From: Streptomyces sp. NRRL S-455
Lineage (GTDB): Bacteria > Actinomycetota > Actinomycetes > Streptomycetales > Streptomycetaceae
NCBI RefSeq assembly: GCF_000717875.1
Contig: NZ_JOCT01000011.1
Location: 456,668-520,667, forward strand
Direction: 5' to 3'
Length of the DNA: 64,000 nucleotides
The position numbers were made by a program, and so were the translations under genes. Positions 26,701 to 37,299 of this stretch are shown here, piece by piece (the first letter of the stretch is position 1; every line of letters starts with the position of its first letter). The notes under the pieces are model-generated. The model was not told where the DNA came from and searched no databases. It saw only the letters and a program-made list of their open reading frames with translations.

Positions 26701-27923
26701 GCGCCGGACTGCTCCTCGGCCGGGCCCTCGGCCATGGCGGACTCCTCCGCCTCCTCGGGCTCCTCGGTCCCGGCCGCCTCGGCGGCGGCCGCGGCAGCGG
26801 CCCGCTCCGGTGTCTGGAACTGGGGCTCGGTGAACACGGGCGCCTGGAACACGGCGACGGCGGGCCGCGCCGGACGGGCCGGTGACTCGTCCTCACCGGC
26901 GGCCGCGCCGGCGGATCCCTTCGAGGCCTTCGCGGCCCGCGCGGGCTCGGCGAAGCCGCCGGCGGCCCGGCGGACGGCCCGGCGACGGCGACGCGGAGCG
27001 GCCTCCTCGGCCGGCTCACCGGCCTGGGCGGGGGCGGCCCCTTCAGCGGGGGCCTCGGGGGCGGATGCCTCAGTGGCAGAAACCTCGGGGGCAGCGGGCT
27101 CGGCGGCCGCGGGGGCCTTCGTCTCCTCTGCGGACACAGGGGACGCGGACGTGGACGCGGCGGCAGCCTCGCCGGGGGCGGCGGTCTCCTCCGCGCTGAC
27201 AGCCGCGGGCGCCCCCGTGGGCGCGGACACCCGACGCGTGGCACGCCGCCGGGCCCGACGCGGAGCGGCCTCCTCGGCGGCCTCGGCTCCTTCGGCGGCA
27301 TCGGCCGCGGAGGGCTCGGAAGCACTCGGCACCGGGGCCGCCGCCGTCTCGCTCGTCACGGTCTCGCTCGTCACCGTCTCGCTCGCCTCCGCCGCAGCCG
27401 CGGCAGGCGTGGCCACGCTGCGCGTCGCGCGACGCCGGGTGCGCCGGGGAGCGGCGTCCTCGGACACCTGGGCGGGTGCGGCGGACGCGGGGGCCTCGGC
27501 CTGCTCCGAAGCCTCGGAGGCGGCAGGGGCGGCGGCGGTCACCGGCACCACGGTCTCGGCGGTCTCCGCGGACTCCGGGGCCCCGGCGGGCGCGGAAGCA
27601 CGGCGAACCGCACGGCGCCGCTTACGACCGGCGGGCGCGGCGTCCTCACCGGGCTCGCTGCTCTCGGCAGGTACGGAAGTCTCCTCCGCCACAGTGGTGG
27701 TCTCCTCCGCAGCGGCTTCCTCGATGTCCTCGAGGTCCTCGGGATCCGCGACCGGTATGGCCGGCGTGACGGTCTCCACCGGAGCGTCGGGGGAGGCACC
27801 GGCGGGGGGACCCGCCGGGCGGGACGCGGCACGGCGCCGCCGACGGGGCGGCAGGGTGTCGCTCGGGGTGTTGTTCTCTTCGGAGCCCGGGGTGGACTCT
27901 GTGGGTTCGGTCGGTTCGAGCAT
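23772..27923 (-). CDS. rne: Ribonuclease E/G with long repeat-rich arms
   Basis: 1383 residues. Endonuclease for mRNA decay and rRNA processing. The catalytic core occupies roughly 610-1040: an S1 domain ([34 protein letters not shown]), an RNase H/5'-sensor region, the DNase-I-like metal site (VVDVNTGKF and IIVIDFIDM), and the Zn-link Cys pair in CVHCNGRGV. The ~600-residue N-terminal arm and ~340-residue C-terminal arm are Ala/Glu/Arg-rich and disordered. Both carry a recurring [19 protein letters not shown] unit, and the C-terminus ends in Lys/Ala/Thr repeats of the AKKTT kind. This arrangement, with arms on both sides of the core, is known for Streptomyces RNase ES. The arms probably bind RNA and partners such as PNPase. 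Confidence 0.96.
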   Translation of the reverse strand: MLEPTEPTESTPGSEENNTPSDTLPPRRRRRAASRPAGPPAGASPDAPVETVTPAIPVADPEDLEDIEEAAAEETTTVAEETSVPAESSEPGEDAAPAGRKRRRAVRRASAPAGAPESAETAETVVPVTAAAPAASEASEQAEAPASAAPAQVSEDAAPRRTRRRATRSVATPAAAAAEASETVTSETVTSETAAAPVPSASEPSAADAAEGAEAAEEAAPRRARRRATRRVSAPTGAPAAVSAEETAAPGEAAAASTSASPVSAEETKAPAAAEPAAPEVSATEASAPEAPAEGAAPAQAGEPAEEAAPRRRRRAVRRAAGGFAEPARAAKASKGSAGAAAGEDESPARPARPAVAVFQAPVFTEPQFQTPERAAAAAAAEAAGTEEPEEAEESAMAEGPAEEQSGAPRRRRRRRGSADESEARAAETPAAETTVDEADEAEDSAEGDEQDESEGSGSRRRRRRGGRRRRRGESAETDIDGEGTDADTEQAAAQDAEDTAEQTEEDREDSEDGDRDESAGGGGSSSSRRRRRRRRRAGDSAADGEPSEDDPERTVVKVREPRPQREKGTEPSDEVQSIKGSTRLEAKKQRRREGREQGRRRVPIITEAEFLARREAVERVMVVRQHGDRTQIGVLEDNVLVEHYVNKEQSTSYVGNVYLGKVQNVLPSMEAAFIDIGKGRNAVLYAGEVNFEALGMANGPRRIESALKSGQSVLVQVTKDPIGHKGARLTSQVSLPGRYLVYVPEGSMTGISRKLPDTERSRLKTILKKIVPEDAGVIVRTAAEGASEDELRRDVERLQQQWEDIQKKAKNGNAPTLLYGEPDMTVRVVRDIFNEDFSKVVVSGDEAWSTIHGYVSHVAPDLAERLQKWTSEVDVFATYRIDEQLAKALDRKVWLPSGGSLVIDRTEAMVVVDVNTGKFTGQGGNLEETVTRNNLEAAEEIVRQLRLRDLGGIIVIDFIDMVLESNRDLVLRRLLECLGRDRTKHQVAEVTSLGLVQMTRKRVGQGLLESFSETCVHCNGRGVIVHMEQPTSAGGGGKRKKRARAGAAEQPHVHEAAVDIADIAETAEEEAETEAEVVAEVADPVALPAPAFEPDEELYSSAAEAEAAATRGRSRRRASRRASAPAGAPRGGDAARTAEPVKADQDKSARAEAEVPTAQDVTAEQEVARPVRPETAAEAQAEPMAVEDPVVEAAQAAPAEEAAPKGRTRRRATRKVTAPAGSPAGAEAAVVTVSETAAEPEEPKSEAPAEQAVVAEAPAESAAPARPRRRAVRKTAAPTASEDAAVVVVATTAADEAPAVEASEAAEEPAPAKKAARKTAKKATAKKAATKKTAAKKTTTAKKTAAKKTTAKKTTAKKAASKKTAAAEQQPVPSVSSPADEG

Positions 27924-28183
27924 GCGGGCTTTTCTCCCGTCGGGCTCCCGGGCGCCGCACCTGGTCCGGCTTGTGCCGGTGACGTCCGCGGCTCGCGCTG
28001 TGCGCGTCGCCGCCGTCCGGGGCGCGGGCGCCGCACGGGAGCTTTCCGTGTCCTGTCTCGCCGGTTCCGTACACCTATTGCGTACGGCCTGGCGAAAGTC
28101 TTCTGGTCGGTGCGCTACCCGACCCAGGTGGCTCCCGAGTCCGAGGGCGGCGCTACGACGTCCGTCCTTACGCGGAACCTTCC

Positions 28184-28966
28184 TTACGCCGGCGCCGTCG
28201 CGGCGGCAGGCGGTTCGGCCGTTGAGCGGGCCTCCGCTGCCTCGCGGTCGGGCGCGAGCGGGTCGGTCACCGTGCCGGTCTCTTCATCGAACAGCCCCTG
28301 CGCCAGCCTGGTCACCGCTGCGGGGACCGGCGGCGCCAGGTCGGCCACGGCGCGGAGACCGGACAGGACGTCGTCGGGTCGTACGGCAGGCGTCACGTGC
28401 CGAACAACCAGCCGCAGTATCGCACAGGGCTGGTCGGTCGGCCTATCAGCCTGCGAACTGTGCGTTTCCGCGAGATCGCGGATCTCCAGGCTCACGACGG
28501 CGGAGCGGGCGTCGAAAGTACGGACCCCGTTCTTGGCGAGGCGCTGGACCTCGACGGTCTCGGCCGCGTTGAAGGCGTCCGCCGCACGGCGGGCCTCCTC
28601 CTGCGGCACGCCGTCCAGCCGCAGCTCCCACACGGAAGCCGTGAGCCGGTCGGCGAGGCCCGAGGTGCGGGCCTCGACCGCCTCGATGATGTCGAGCCCG
28701 GCGGGCAGCGACTCGTCGAGAAGGATCCTGAGCTGCTCCGGGTCGCGCGGCGCGGTGAGCGCGATCTCCAGGTACTCCGCCTCACTGCCCGTGCCGGTGG
28801 GTGCGGCATTGGCGTACGACACCTTCGGGTGCGGTGTGAAGCCCGCCGAGTAGGCCATCGGCACCTCGGCACGGCGCAACGCACGCTCGAAGGCGCGCTG
28901 GAAGTCACGGTGGCTGGTGAACCGGAGGCGGCCGCGCTTGGTGTAGCGCAGTCGGATGCGCTGCAC
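28184..28966 (-). CDS. TIGR03936/DUF2344 radical-SAM-linked protein
   Basis: 260 residues. The start RIRLRYTKRGRLRFTSHRDF, followed by RRAEVPMAYSAGFTPHPKVS and ALTAPRDPEQL, matches the family called TIGR03936 (DUF2344). It is found next to, or fused with, the TIGR03960 radical SAM protein encoded at 32483-34447. The pair is thought to modify tRNA or another nucleic acid; the reaction is not established. The protein has no iron-sulfur motif of its own. The C-terminal ~60 residues are Ala/Pro/Glu-rich. It lies about 260 bases upstream of rne on the same strand. Confidence 0.88.
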   Translation of the reverse strand: MQRIRLRYTKRGRLRFTSHRDFQRAFERALRRAEVPMAYSAGFTPHPKVSYANAAPTGTGSEAEYLEIALTAPRDPEQLRILLDESLPAGLDIIEAVEARTSGLADRLTASVWELRLDGVPQEEARRAADAFNAAETVEVQRLAKNGVRTFDARSAVVSLEIRDLAETHSSQADRPTDQPCAILRLVVRHVTPAVRPDDVLSGLRAVADLAPPVPAAVTRLAQGLFDEETGTVTDPLAPDREAAEARSTAEPPAAATAPA

Positions 28967-29014
28967 CGCGGGTGCGGGCGGCGGGCCTTCGGGCTGTCGC
29001 TTGCCCAGTGTCGT

Positions 29015-30187
29015 TCAGTCCTTCGTGAGAGCGGTCGTACTGCTACCAAGAGTACGTGCCTCGCGGCCCGAAGGTTCCCTCAGGTCGACGGGCCGCGGCT
29101 GCCGCGGCTCCCCGAAGAGCATCCGCCGGACGTCGGCACGCGCCTGCCGCACGGACTCCCGGGCGGACGTGAGCGCCTGCCGGGTGGCCCGTCCCACACT
29201 GCGGGCGGCCTCGGCGGCGGGCCGCAGGACCGCGTCCCGCACCACGTGCCCGACCGGCGTCAGCACACTGCGGTACACCCACCGCACCGGCTCGACGAAG
29301 ATCCACCGGAAGAGGGTGCCGAGGAACCGTCCAGCGGCGCGCGAGATGTGCCCGGCGACGCGCCACGCGTGGCCGAAGGCGTCCCACACCTCCCGCCCGA
29401 TGACGGCGAGGACCCGCCCGACCGGCGTGAGGACCCACCGCCAGACGGCGAGCGCGGGCAGGACGAACAGGATCCGGGCGATCCAGTACAGGGCCGTCCC
29501 GACGCCGGTGACGATCATGCTCACCAGCCGGACGAGCCCCTTGCCGCACCAGGCGATCGCACGGCCCACGGGCGCGAGGACCCACGTGTACAGCCACACG
29601 GCGGGCACGACGAGGAGGTGCTTCACGAGCCACGCCAGGGCCGTGTACACGCCGGTGCCGAGGGCCGCGAGCAGCGCACCGAGCCCGTTCACAACCCACA
29701 TCGCGGCGTGCCCCACCGGCGTGAGCACCCGCCTGTACACCCAGCCGAGCGCGGCCCCGACGCCCCCACCGACCCACGCGATCGCGTGTCCCACCGGCGT
29801 CAGTACGAACCGGTACAGCCACACCAGAGGTACGACGACGAGGACGTTGCCGAGCCACCCCAGCGCCTTGGCCACCGGCACGACGACATACCGCCACAGC
29901 CCCACGAACGGCCAGACGAACAGCGCCCTTCCGAGCCACAGCAACGCCCTTCCGAGCGGCCGGAACAGCACGTCGTTCAGGAACCGCCCGGCCACGACGA
30001 GCGCGTCCCACACGATCCGCACGGGGACGACCAGCACGAGCACGATGATCCGCACCGGGATCCGGATCGCGACGACGAGGCATCCCTCGGGCGCCCCCGG
30101 CTCCCGCCGAACGGGCGGCTCAGTCTGATGCTCGCGCAGATCGACCCGCGCCTCGGAACCCTCGCGGGTCGGCTTCTCGAGATCCAT
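29015..30187 (-). CDS. Repeat-built membrane-associated protein (VLTPVGHA repeats)
   Basis: 390 residues, function unknown. After a charged 35-residue start, almost the whole protein consists of hydrophobic and Arg-containing helices punctuated by a repeated unit, roughly [LV]-[YW]-R-x-V-L-T-P-V-G-[HR]-A-x-A-W. About seven copies can be read: VLFRPLGRALLW, YVVVPVAKALGW, FVLTPVGHAIAW, RVLTPVGHAAMW, WVLAPVGRAIAW, WVLTPVGRVLAV and SVLTPVGHVVRD. Spacing varies from about 25 to 55 residues. The last ~70 residues are basic and helical (RARADVRR-like). The repeats could be re-entrant or amphipathic helices lying on the membrane. It lies between the XRE/DUF2975 pair and the DUF2344 gene on the same strand. 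Confidence 0.8.
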   Translation of the reverse strand: MDLEKPTREGSEARVDLREHQTEPPVRREPGAPEGCLVVAIRIPVRIIVLVLVVPVRIVWDALVVAGRFLNDVLFRPLGRALLWLGRALFVWPFVGLWRYVVVPVAKALGWLGNVLVVVPLVWLYRFVLTPVGHAIAWVGGGVGAALGWVYRRVLTPVGHAAMWVVNGLGALLAALGTGVYTALAWLVKHLLVVPAVWLYTWVLAPVGRAIAWCGKGLVRLVSMIVTGVGTALYWIARILFVLPALAVWRWVLTPVGRVLAVIGREVWDAFGHAWRVAGHISRAAGRFLGTLFRWIFVEPVRWVYRSVLTPVGHVVRDAVLRPAAEAARSVGRATRQALTSARESVRQARADVRRMLFGEPRQPRPVDLREPSGREARTLGSSTTALTKD

Positions 30188-30238
30188 ACCGACGTAGACG
30201 CCTCAACGCCCCGTCCGGATCCGGCACCGCACAGTCCA

Positions 30239-30469
30239 TCAGGACATTGTCCCGTCAGCGGCACCGTCGGCCTCCCAGCGCAGCAGGTCCCCCGGCTGGC
30301 ATTCGAGTACCTCGCAGAGGGCGGCGAGGGTCGAGAAACGGACCGCCTTGGCGCGGCCGTTCTTGAGGACCGCGAGGTTGGCGGGGGTGATGCCGACGCG
30401 CTCCGCGAGCTCACCCACGGACATCTTCCGCTTGGCGAGCATCACGTCGATGTCGACGGCGATCGGCAT
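30239..30469 (-). CDS. Small XRE-family helix-turn-helix regulator
   Basis: 76 residues from the ATG at 30469. It is essentially one Cro/CI-type DNA-binding domain: DVMLAKRKMSVGELAERVGI and PANLAVLKNGRAKAVRFSTL form the helix-turn-helix, then LCEVLECQPGDLLRW. This is the short YozG-like type that usually sits beside a DUF2975 membrane protein. Here the pair overlaps by one base (TGATG), so they are co-translated. The palindrome upstream of the pair (30999-31015) is the likely operator, suggesting autoregulation; the membrane partner may sense the signal. Confidence 0.9.
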   Translation of the reverse strand: MPIAVDIDVMLAKRKMSVGELAERVGITPANLAVLKNGRAKAVRFSTLAALCEVLECQPGDLLRWEADGAADGTMS

Positions 30470-30966
30470 CAGATGACCTCTTCCAGCTCGGCCTCCATCT
30501 GGGCCGCCTCGATGTCCCGTGCGACGGCCTGCGCGAGCAGCATCCGCAGTACGAGCACGACCAGCGCGACGCCCAGCACGGCCACGACGACCCCGCACAG
30601 CAGCAGCACCACCCCGGGGGCGACGGCCTCGCCCGGGGCGAGAACGACCGCCAGCGCGAAGACCAGCAGTGCGGCGGCCACGAACGCGCCGATCACGATG
30701 TGCACGTACCGGAAGGCGGCGGTGGAGAACACGGTCCCACGGCGCACCATCGTCACCAGACGCCACACACAGACCACGACGACCTGGGCCGTCACGACAC
30801 CCAGGACCGTGACCACGAGGATCGGGGTGCGGAGATACGCGTACTCGGGCCTGAGGCCGTTCATGTCGATGGCCAGCAGCGGCACCATGACCGCCTGCAC
30901 GAACAACGACCCGGCGAGCAGCACCACGAGCACCACGCGCAACGCCATCACGGCCAGCTTCCCCAT
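30469..30966 (-). CDS. DUF2975 family membrane protein
   Basis: 165 residues from the ATG at 30966; the longer frame upstream has a different, Arg/Ser-rich composition. Four hydrophobic segments at about 6-30, 47-70, 88-112 and 117-142 give a small integral membrane protein. The motif VRRGTVFSTAAFRYVHI between helices 2 and 3 is typical of DUF2975. Function is unknown. It is paired by a one-base overlap with an XRE regulator, a common arrangement that suggests a membrane-linked control of that regulator. Confidence 0.88.
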   Translation of the reverse strand: MGKLAVMALRVVLVVLLAGSLFVQAVMVPLLAIDMNGLRPEYAYLRTPILVVTVLGVVTAQVVVVCVWRLVTMVRRGTVFSTAAFRYVHIVIGAFVAAALLVFALAVVLAPGEAVAPGVVLLLCGVVVAVLGVALVVLVLRMLLAQAVARDIEAAQMEAELEEVI

Positions 30967-30998
30967 CACCACTCCCTCGATCGAATCACGATGGAAAT

Positions 30999-31015
30999 CT
31001 ATCGACTTTCGATAG
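30999..31015 (-). promoter_or_regulatory. Perfect palindrome upstream of the DUF2975/XRE pair
   Basis: CTATCGA (30999-31005), CTT, TCGATAG (31009-31015): 7-base perfect arms, 33 bases upstream of the DUF2975 start. A further TCGATCGA lies at 30977-30984. The AT-containing sites stand out in GC-rich surroundings and are suitable for a small XRE dimer, most simply the regulator encoded just downstream. Confidence 0.5.
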
Positions 31016-31180
31016 GTGACGCAACGGTTCGCTCGCCGGAGACGCAACGAGCCGCATGCCGGAGACGCAAAGGGGCAGAAGCAGACGACACCATCAGCCC
31101 GCCGCCGCGCACGGTTCACGAGCCGCACGTGACACCGTGGACGGGAGGAACGCCGAGCGCCCGAGCCGAGGAGGACGACA

Positions 31181-31870
31181 GTGGACTGGCGCGCATTCGC
31201 ACGGCAGCTGGCCTCCACGGCCCGGTACCTGGCGGCTCAGGACTCGGTCGACGCCACCCTCGAGCGCATCACACACTCGGCCACGGAACTGGTCGCGGGC
31301 TGCGACGCGGCCGGCATCCTCCTGCTGCACGGCAAGAAAGTGGAGACAATCGCGCCCACCCACCCCCTGGTCACCGAGAGCGACCGCCTCCAGGAGCACC
31401 TCGCCGAAGGTCCCTGCTTCGACGCGGCACGCAGCGACACCGGGGAGCGGGTGTTCCGCATCTCCGACTTCACCCACGAGGTGCCACGCTGGCCCCAGTA
31501 CGCCTCCCGGGCCAAGGAACTGGGCGTCGGCAGCATGATGGGCTTCCTGCTCTACACCGACGACGAGGAGCTCGGCGCGCTCAACCTCTACTCCGGCAGC
31601 CCCGGGGCATTCACAGAGGACAGCGAGACCGCCGGCTGGCTACTGGCCTCGCACGCCGCCATCGCCTTCTCCAGCGCCCGCAGCCACGCCCAGCTCCAGC
31701 AGGCCCTGCAGACCCGCCACCAGATCGGCGAAGCCATGGGCATCCTCATGGGCAGCCACGACCTCACCGAGAAACAGGCGTTCGACGTGCTGCGCCGCTT
31801 CTCCCAGGACAACAACATCAAACTCCGCGAGGTCGCCCGCCGGGTCTGCGAACACGGCCACCTGACCTGA
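31181..31870 (+). CDS. GAF-ANTAR domain transcription antitermination regulator
   Basis: 229 residues. GTG start with GAGGAGG upstream. A GAF domain fills about 20-160 (TELVAGCDAAGILLLHGKKV, and GSMMGFLLYTDDEELGALNLY). A C-terminal ANTAR domain follows from about 168, with HQIGEAMGILMGSHDLTEKQ, AFDVLRRFSQDNNIKLREVA and RRVCEHG. ANTAR proteins bind paired hexaloop hairpins in nascent RNA and prevent termination; the GAF part senses a small ligand or redox state, not identifiable here. It is one of few plus-strand genes in this half and has its own leader of about 200 bases. Confidence 0.92.
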   Translation: MDWRAFARQLASTARYLAAQDSVDATLERITHSATELVAGCDAAGILLLHGKKVETIAPTHPLVTESDRLQEHLAEGPCFDAARSDTGERVFRISDFTHEVPRWPQYASRAKELGVGSMMGFLLYTDDEELGALNLYSGSPGAFTEDSETAGWLLASHAAIAFSSARSHAQLQQALQTRHQIGEAMGILMGSHDLTEKQAFDVLRRFSQDNNIKLREVARRVCEHGHLT

Positions 31871-32044
31871 CGGCTCCCCCAGCACATATTCCGAACTGGG
31901 GGAACCTGGCCGAGCCGGCCCCCCGGGGGGAGCGTCACCGACCCCGCCTGTCTCCACGAGTCCCCCCGAGGACGAACCGCTCACATCTCATCGCGGGTGA
32001 CCGCTCGGCGACGAACGACGCAATGCTCGCGAGGACCCGGGCCA

Positions 32045-32413
32045 TTGAAATTTCAGGCATTAGCCGACGGCAGCGTTCGGCGGTGTCGACGTGATCGTCT
32101 TCAGCGCCGGTCGAACGGCGGCAGCACGGAGGTCACGAAGGCTGTCGACGGCGACGGAGTCGCGAAGCCGATCGAGGCGGCTCGCCTGGCCGGTGTCGAA
32201 CGCTTCGCACTGGTCTCAGTGCTCCCGGAGTCATGGCGGGAACGCGACCTCGGCGAGGACGTCGAGTACTACTTCACCGTGAAGCAGGCCGCAGACATCA
32301 CGCTCAGCCCCCGTATCGGTCGGCAGATCCTCGAACTCGACACGGGTTCACCCCCGATCGAAGAGGCGGTCCGCACGAACGTCCGCCAGGACATCCATCA
32401 CCCGACTTCGCGG
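32045..32413 (+). pseudogene. Decayed NAD(P)-binding SDR gene (NmrA/YwnB-like)
   Basis: Pieces of one SDR-type protein can be read in different frames. Around 32058-32088 a reading of ALADGS leads, after one extra base, to VDVIVFSAG at 32085-32111. One base is then missing, and the frame continues as SNGGSTEVTKAVDGDGVAKP, RLAGVERFALVSVLPESWRE, EYYFTVKQAADITL and GRQILELDTGSPPIEEAV. The order and motifs match atypical SDR proteins of the NAD(P)-binding type. The N-terminal nucleotide-binding loop is missing, and a central piece is lost between ADITL and GRQILEL. It is non-functional as it stands. Boundaries are approximate. Confidence 0.7.
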
Positions 32414-32445
32414 AGACCTTCTCACACGGTCCAGTGACGCGGGCA

Positions 32446-32476
32446 GCCGCCTCCCCGAGTGGTATGGGGAGGCGGC
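32446..32476 (-). terminator. Hairpin terminator of the radical SAM gene
   Basis: Perfect 11-base arms GCCGCCTCCCC (32446-32456) and GGGGAGGCGGC (32466-32476) with a 9-base loop, starting 7 bases past the stop of the minus-strand gene. Confidence 0.75.
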
Positions 32477-32482
32477 TTCGCC

Positions 32483-34447
<1,965 letters not shown>

Positions 34448-34535
34448 GTCGCGCACCTTCGTGAGCTGGACTGAACTGACAGGGGTGACCATCCAGACTA
34501 ACGCGACCTCGGGGCGCCTCCGTACGCCCGGAAGG

Positions 34536-36041
34536 TCACAGGGCCGCGCCGCGGTCCTTGATCCCGGCCCAGAAGGCGGGCAGCTCGGCCTCCACGCGGG
34601 TGGCCCGCTGCTCCTCGCGTTCATGGAGCAGGCCGTAGGTGAAGGTGTCCTCCCCGGCGGCGTGGGCGACGGCCGACAGTTCGCGGAGGGTCTGCCGGGC
34701 CATCACGCTGTCCTGGTGTTCGCCGAGCAGGTTCTGGAGGGACTTCATGGACTTGACCAGGGTCTTGGCCGGCTTGCCGAGGACCGGCCGGGCCGCCTCG
34801 GCCGCGTAGCGGGTGCGCTTGGCCTTCTTGCGGGCCTCGTGCAGGGCGACGTCCCGGTCGGTGCCGGGCCGCTGTTCCTGTCCCTGCTGGACCAGCTTGG
34901 TGACCTTGCGGAAGTCCCTCTTCACGGCCTCGGTGATCGTCTTGCCGGGCTTCCTGGCGGCTGCCTTCCGCAGCGGCGGGTCGGCGATCAGCGCGTCCAG
35001 GGTGTCGAGCAGGGTGAGGTAGCGGCGGGAGTCCAGGACGCCGATGAGCCGGCCGCGTGCTCCGTGGTGTTCGGCGCTCGACCAGGTCTGCAGCCGCTCC
35101 TTGACCGGGCCGCGGACCAGGTCGTCGGGCACTTCGTCGAGGGCGGTGGTCAGCCGCTCGGTCAGCACCTCACGGTCCCGGTCCCGGCCGAGCTCAGCGG
35201 CCAGCCACTTCAGCTCGTCGGCGATGGGATCGGTGACGGTCCGGTCGAGGACGTTGCCGAACGATTTGAAGGTGCTGCGCAGCCTGCGGGTGGCCACGCG
35301 CATGCTGTGCACGGAGTCCTCGGCGTCCCGGCGGACGGCCGGGTCGAGTTCGACGATCGCGTCGCGCTGGGTGCGCGCATACGCGAGCACGTGGTCTCCG
35401 GCGGTCCGGGGCTCCGCGGCGGGGTCGGGGGCACACCCTCTTCCCGGCGCCGTTTCGGCGAGGGCCCGTGCCAGCTTGGACGGCGACTTGGACGGCCGTA
35501 CGCCCGCTTTGCGCAGCCGTTTGTCCACCTTGCCGAGGAAGGCCGGGTCTCCCTCGTCGGCGAGCTCCACCTCGATCTCGGTCCACTGGGCCGCGCCGCC
35601 TCCGGGCGTGAGCCGCTCCGCGTGCACGCTGTCGACGCTGACCTCGGCGAGCAGCCTGCCGTCGGCGTCGACGAGGTGGCGTACGTCGCGGTCGGAGCGC
35701 AGCCGGACGAGGGGCAGCAGCTCGCGGTCGCGGACGCGGGAGCGGACCAGCCCGGCGAGGATGTCCGGGAGGGTGTCGGACAGGGGGGCGTGGATCTCGT
35801 CGCGGATGCCAGGGGCGACCGGGAACTTGAGGTGCCAGCCCGCGTCGGAGCCGCCGGTGCGGCGGCGCAGGGTGACGGACGATGTGGCGAGGCGTTCGTC
35901 GGCGGTGTCGTAGTAGGTGGCGTCGAGGTGTGAGACGCCCTTGTCGAGGACGGCCGCGACCCCGGTGACACCGGTCAGGTCGGGAAGCCCGCTGCCCTCG
36001 GATTCGTACTTCCGCTCGATCTCGCGCTTGGTGTCCGCCAT
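34536..36041 (-). CDS. CYTH and CHAD domain protein
   Basis: 501 residues. The N-terminal ~200 residues are a CYTH (triphosphate tunnel) domain beginning with the diagnostic REIERKYES, followed by YYDTADERLA, TLRRRTGG and WHLKFPV. Such domains bind inorganic tri- or polyphosphate through a basic tunnel. A CHAD domain of about 270 residues follows: helical, with conserved His and basic residues (DSVHSMRVATRRLRS and HEARKKAKRTRYAAEA). CHAD domains bind polyphosphate granules. A role in polyphosphate or triphosphate metabolism is likely; activity is not shown by sequence. Confidence 0.93.
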   Translation of the reverse strand: MADTKREIERKYESEGSGLPDLTGVTGVAAVLDKGVSHLDATYYDTADERLATSSVTLRRRTGGSDAGWHLKFPVAPGIRDEIHAPLSDTLPDILAGLVRSRVRDRELLPLVRLRSDRDVRHLVDADGRLLAEVSVDSVHAERLTPGGGAAQWTEIEVELADEGDPAFLGKVDKRLRKAGVRPSKSPSKLARALAETAPGRGCAPDPAAEPRTAGDHVLAYARTQRDAIVELDPAVRRDAEDSVHSMRVATRRLRSTFKSFGNVLDRTVTDPIADELKWLAAELGRDRDREVLTERLTTALDEVPDDLVRGPVKERLQTWSSAEHHGARGRLIGVLDSRRYLTLLDTLDALIADPPLRKAAARKPGKTITEAVKRDFRKVTKLVQQGQEQRPGTDRDVALHEARKKAKRTRYAAEAARPVLGKPAKTLVKSMKSLQNLLGEHQDSVMARQTLRELSAVAHAAGEDTFTYGLLHEREEQRATRVEAELPAFWAGIKDRGAAL

Positions 36042-36096
36042 GAACCGAATCTAGTCGGCGTGGGGGCGGGGCGGCAGAGGGCGCCCCGCCCCGTGT

Positions 36097-37299
36097 TCAA
36101 GCCGACATCGGGCGTTGCACCCGGATCGACTGCAACAGGCCGACCGCTATCCACACGGCGAACATCGATGAGCCGCCGTACGACACGAACGGCAGCGGCA
36201 GGCCGGTGACCGGCATGATGCCGAGGGTCATGCCGATGTTCTCGAACGTCTGGAAGGCGAACCAGGCGACGATGCCGGCGGCCACGACCGTGCCGTACAG
36301 GTCGGTGGTCTCGCGGGCGATACGGCAGGCGCGCCACAGGACGATGCCGAGCAGAAGGATGATCAGGCCGCCGCCGAGGAAGCCCAGCTCCTCCCCCGCC
36401 ACGGTGAAGACGAAGTCCGTCTGCTGTTCGGGCACGAACTGGCCGGTGGTCTGCGAGCCGTGGAAGAGGCCGGAGCCGGTCAGGCCGCCGGAGCCGATGG
36501 CGATGCGGGCCTGGTTGGTGTTGTAGCCGACGCCGGCCGGGTCGAGTTCGGGGTTGGCGAAGGCGGCGAAGCGGTTGATCTGGTAGTCGTCGAGCACTCC
36601 GAGCTGCCAGACGGCGATCGCGCCGGCCGCGCCGGCGCCGAGCAGGCCGAACACCCAGCGGTTGGAGGCTCCGGAGGCGAGCAGTACGCCGAGCACGATG
36701 ATGACCATGACCATGACCGATCCGAGGTCGGGCATGAGCATCACGATGACCATGGGCACGGCGGCCAGGCCCAGGGCCTGCATCACGGTGCGGTGGTCGG
36801 GGTACTGCCTGTCTCCGGCGTCGACCCGGGCCGCCAGCAGCATCGCCATGCCCAGGATGATCGTGACCTTGACGAACTCGGAGGGCTGGAGGGAGAAGCC
36901 GCCGGGGAGCTTGATCCACGAGTGGGCGCCGTTGATCGTGGAGCCGAGCGGGGTGAGCACCAGCAGGATCAGCAGGAGAGAGACGCCGTACAGGACTGGC
37001 ACGGCGGTGCGCAGGCCGCGGTGGCCGAGCCAGATGGTGCCGGCCATCAGGGCGAGGCCGATGCCGGTGTTGAGCAGGTGCCGGACGAGGAAGAAGTACG
37101 GGTCGCCCTGGTTGAGCTCCGTGCGGTTGCGGGTCGCCGAGTAGACGAGGAGCGTGCCGAGCAGCGACAGGGCCGTCGCCGACAGCAGGATCGGCCAGTC
37201 GAGCCGCCGCGCCACGGAGTCGCGGGCGAGGAGCCGGGTCCAGCCGGAGCGCTCGGGGCCGTAGCCGGATACCTGGAAGCTGTTCACACCGCCGGTCAT
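36097..37299 (-). CDS. rodA: RodA/FtsW/SpoVE family peptidoglycan glycosyltransferase (Sfr)
   Basis: 400 residues, about ten membrane helices. SEDS-family enzymes polymerise glycan strands from lipid II together with a class B PBP. Family motifs include SWIKLPGGFSLQPSEFVKV, the FVPEQQTDFVFTVAGEELGF stretch, and GLPLPFVSYGGSSM near the end. Its start overlaps the end of the PBP2 gene by four bases (ATGA), so the two partners are translationally coupled. In S. coelicolor the gene in this place, sfr, belongs to the spore-wall complex with MreBCD. Confidence 0.96.
   Translation of the reverse strand: MTGGVNSFQVSGYGPERSGWTRLLARDSVARRLDWPILLSATALSLLGTLLVYSATRNRTELNQGDPYFFLVRHLLNTGIGLALMAGTIWLGHRGLRTAVPVLYGVSLLLILLVLTPLGSTINGAHSWIKLPGGFSLQPSEFVKVTIILGMAMLLAARVDAGDRQYPDHRTVMQALGLAAVPMVIVMLMPDLGSVMVMVIIVLGVLLASGASNRWVFGLLGAGAAGAIAVWQLGVLDDYQINRFAAFANPELDPAGVGYNTNQARIAIGSGGLTGSGLFHGSQTTGQFVPEQQTDFVFTVAGEELGFLGGGLIILLLGIVLWRACRIARETTDLYGTVVAAGIVAWFAFQTFENIGMTLGIMPVTGLPLPFVSYGGSSMFAVWIAVGLLQSIRVQRPMSA

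Noticed and set aside
23676..28572. Very long open frames opposite rne (about 1069 and 854 codons)
   Set aside because: Their composition (Gly/Arg/Leu or Ser/Ala/Arg repeats) is the mirror of the rne low-complexity arms. The codon pattern and motifs belong to rne.
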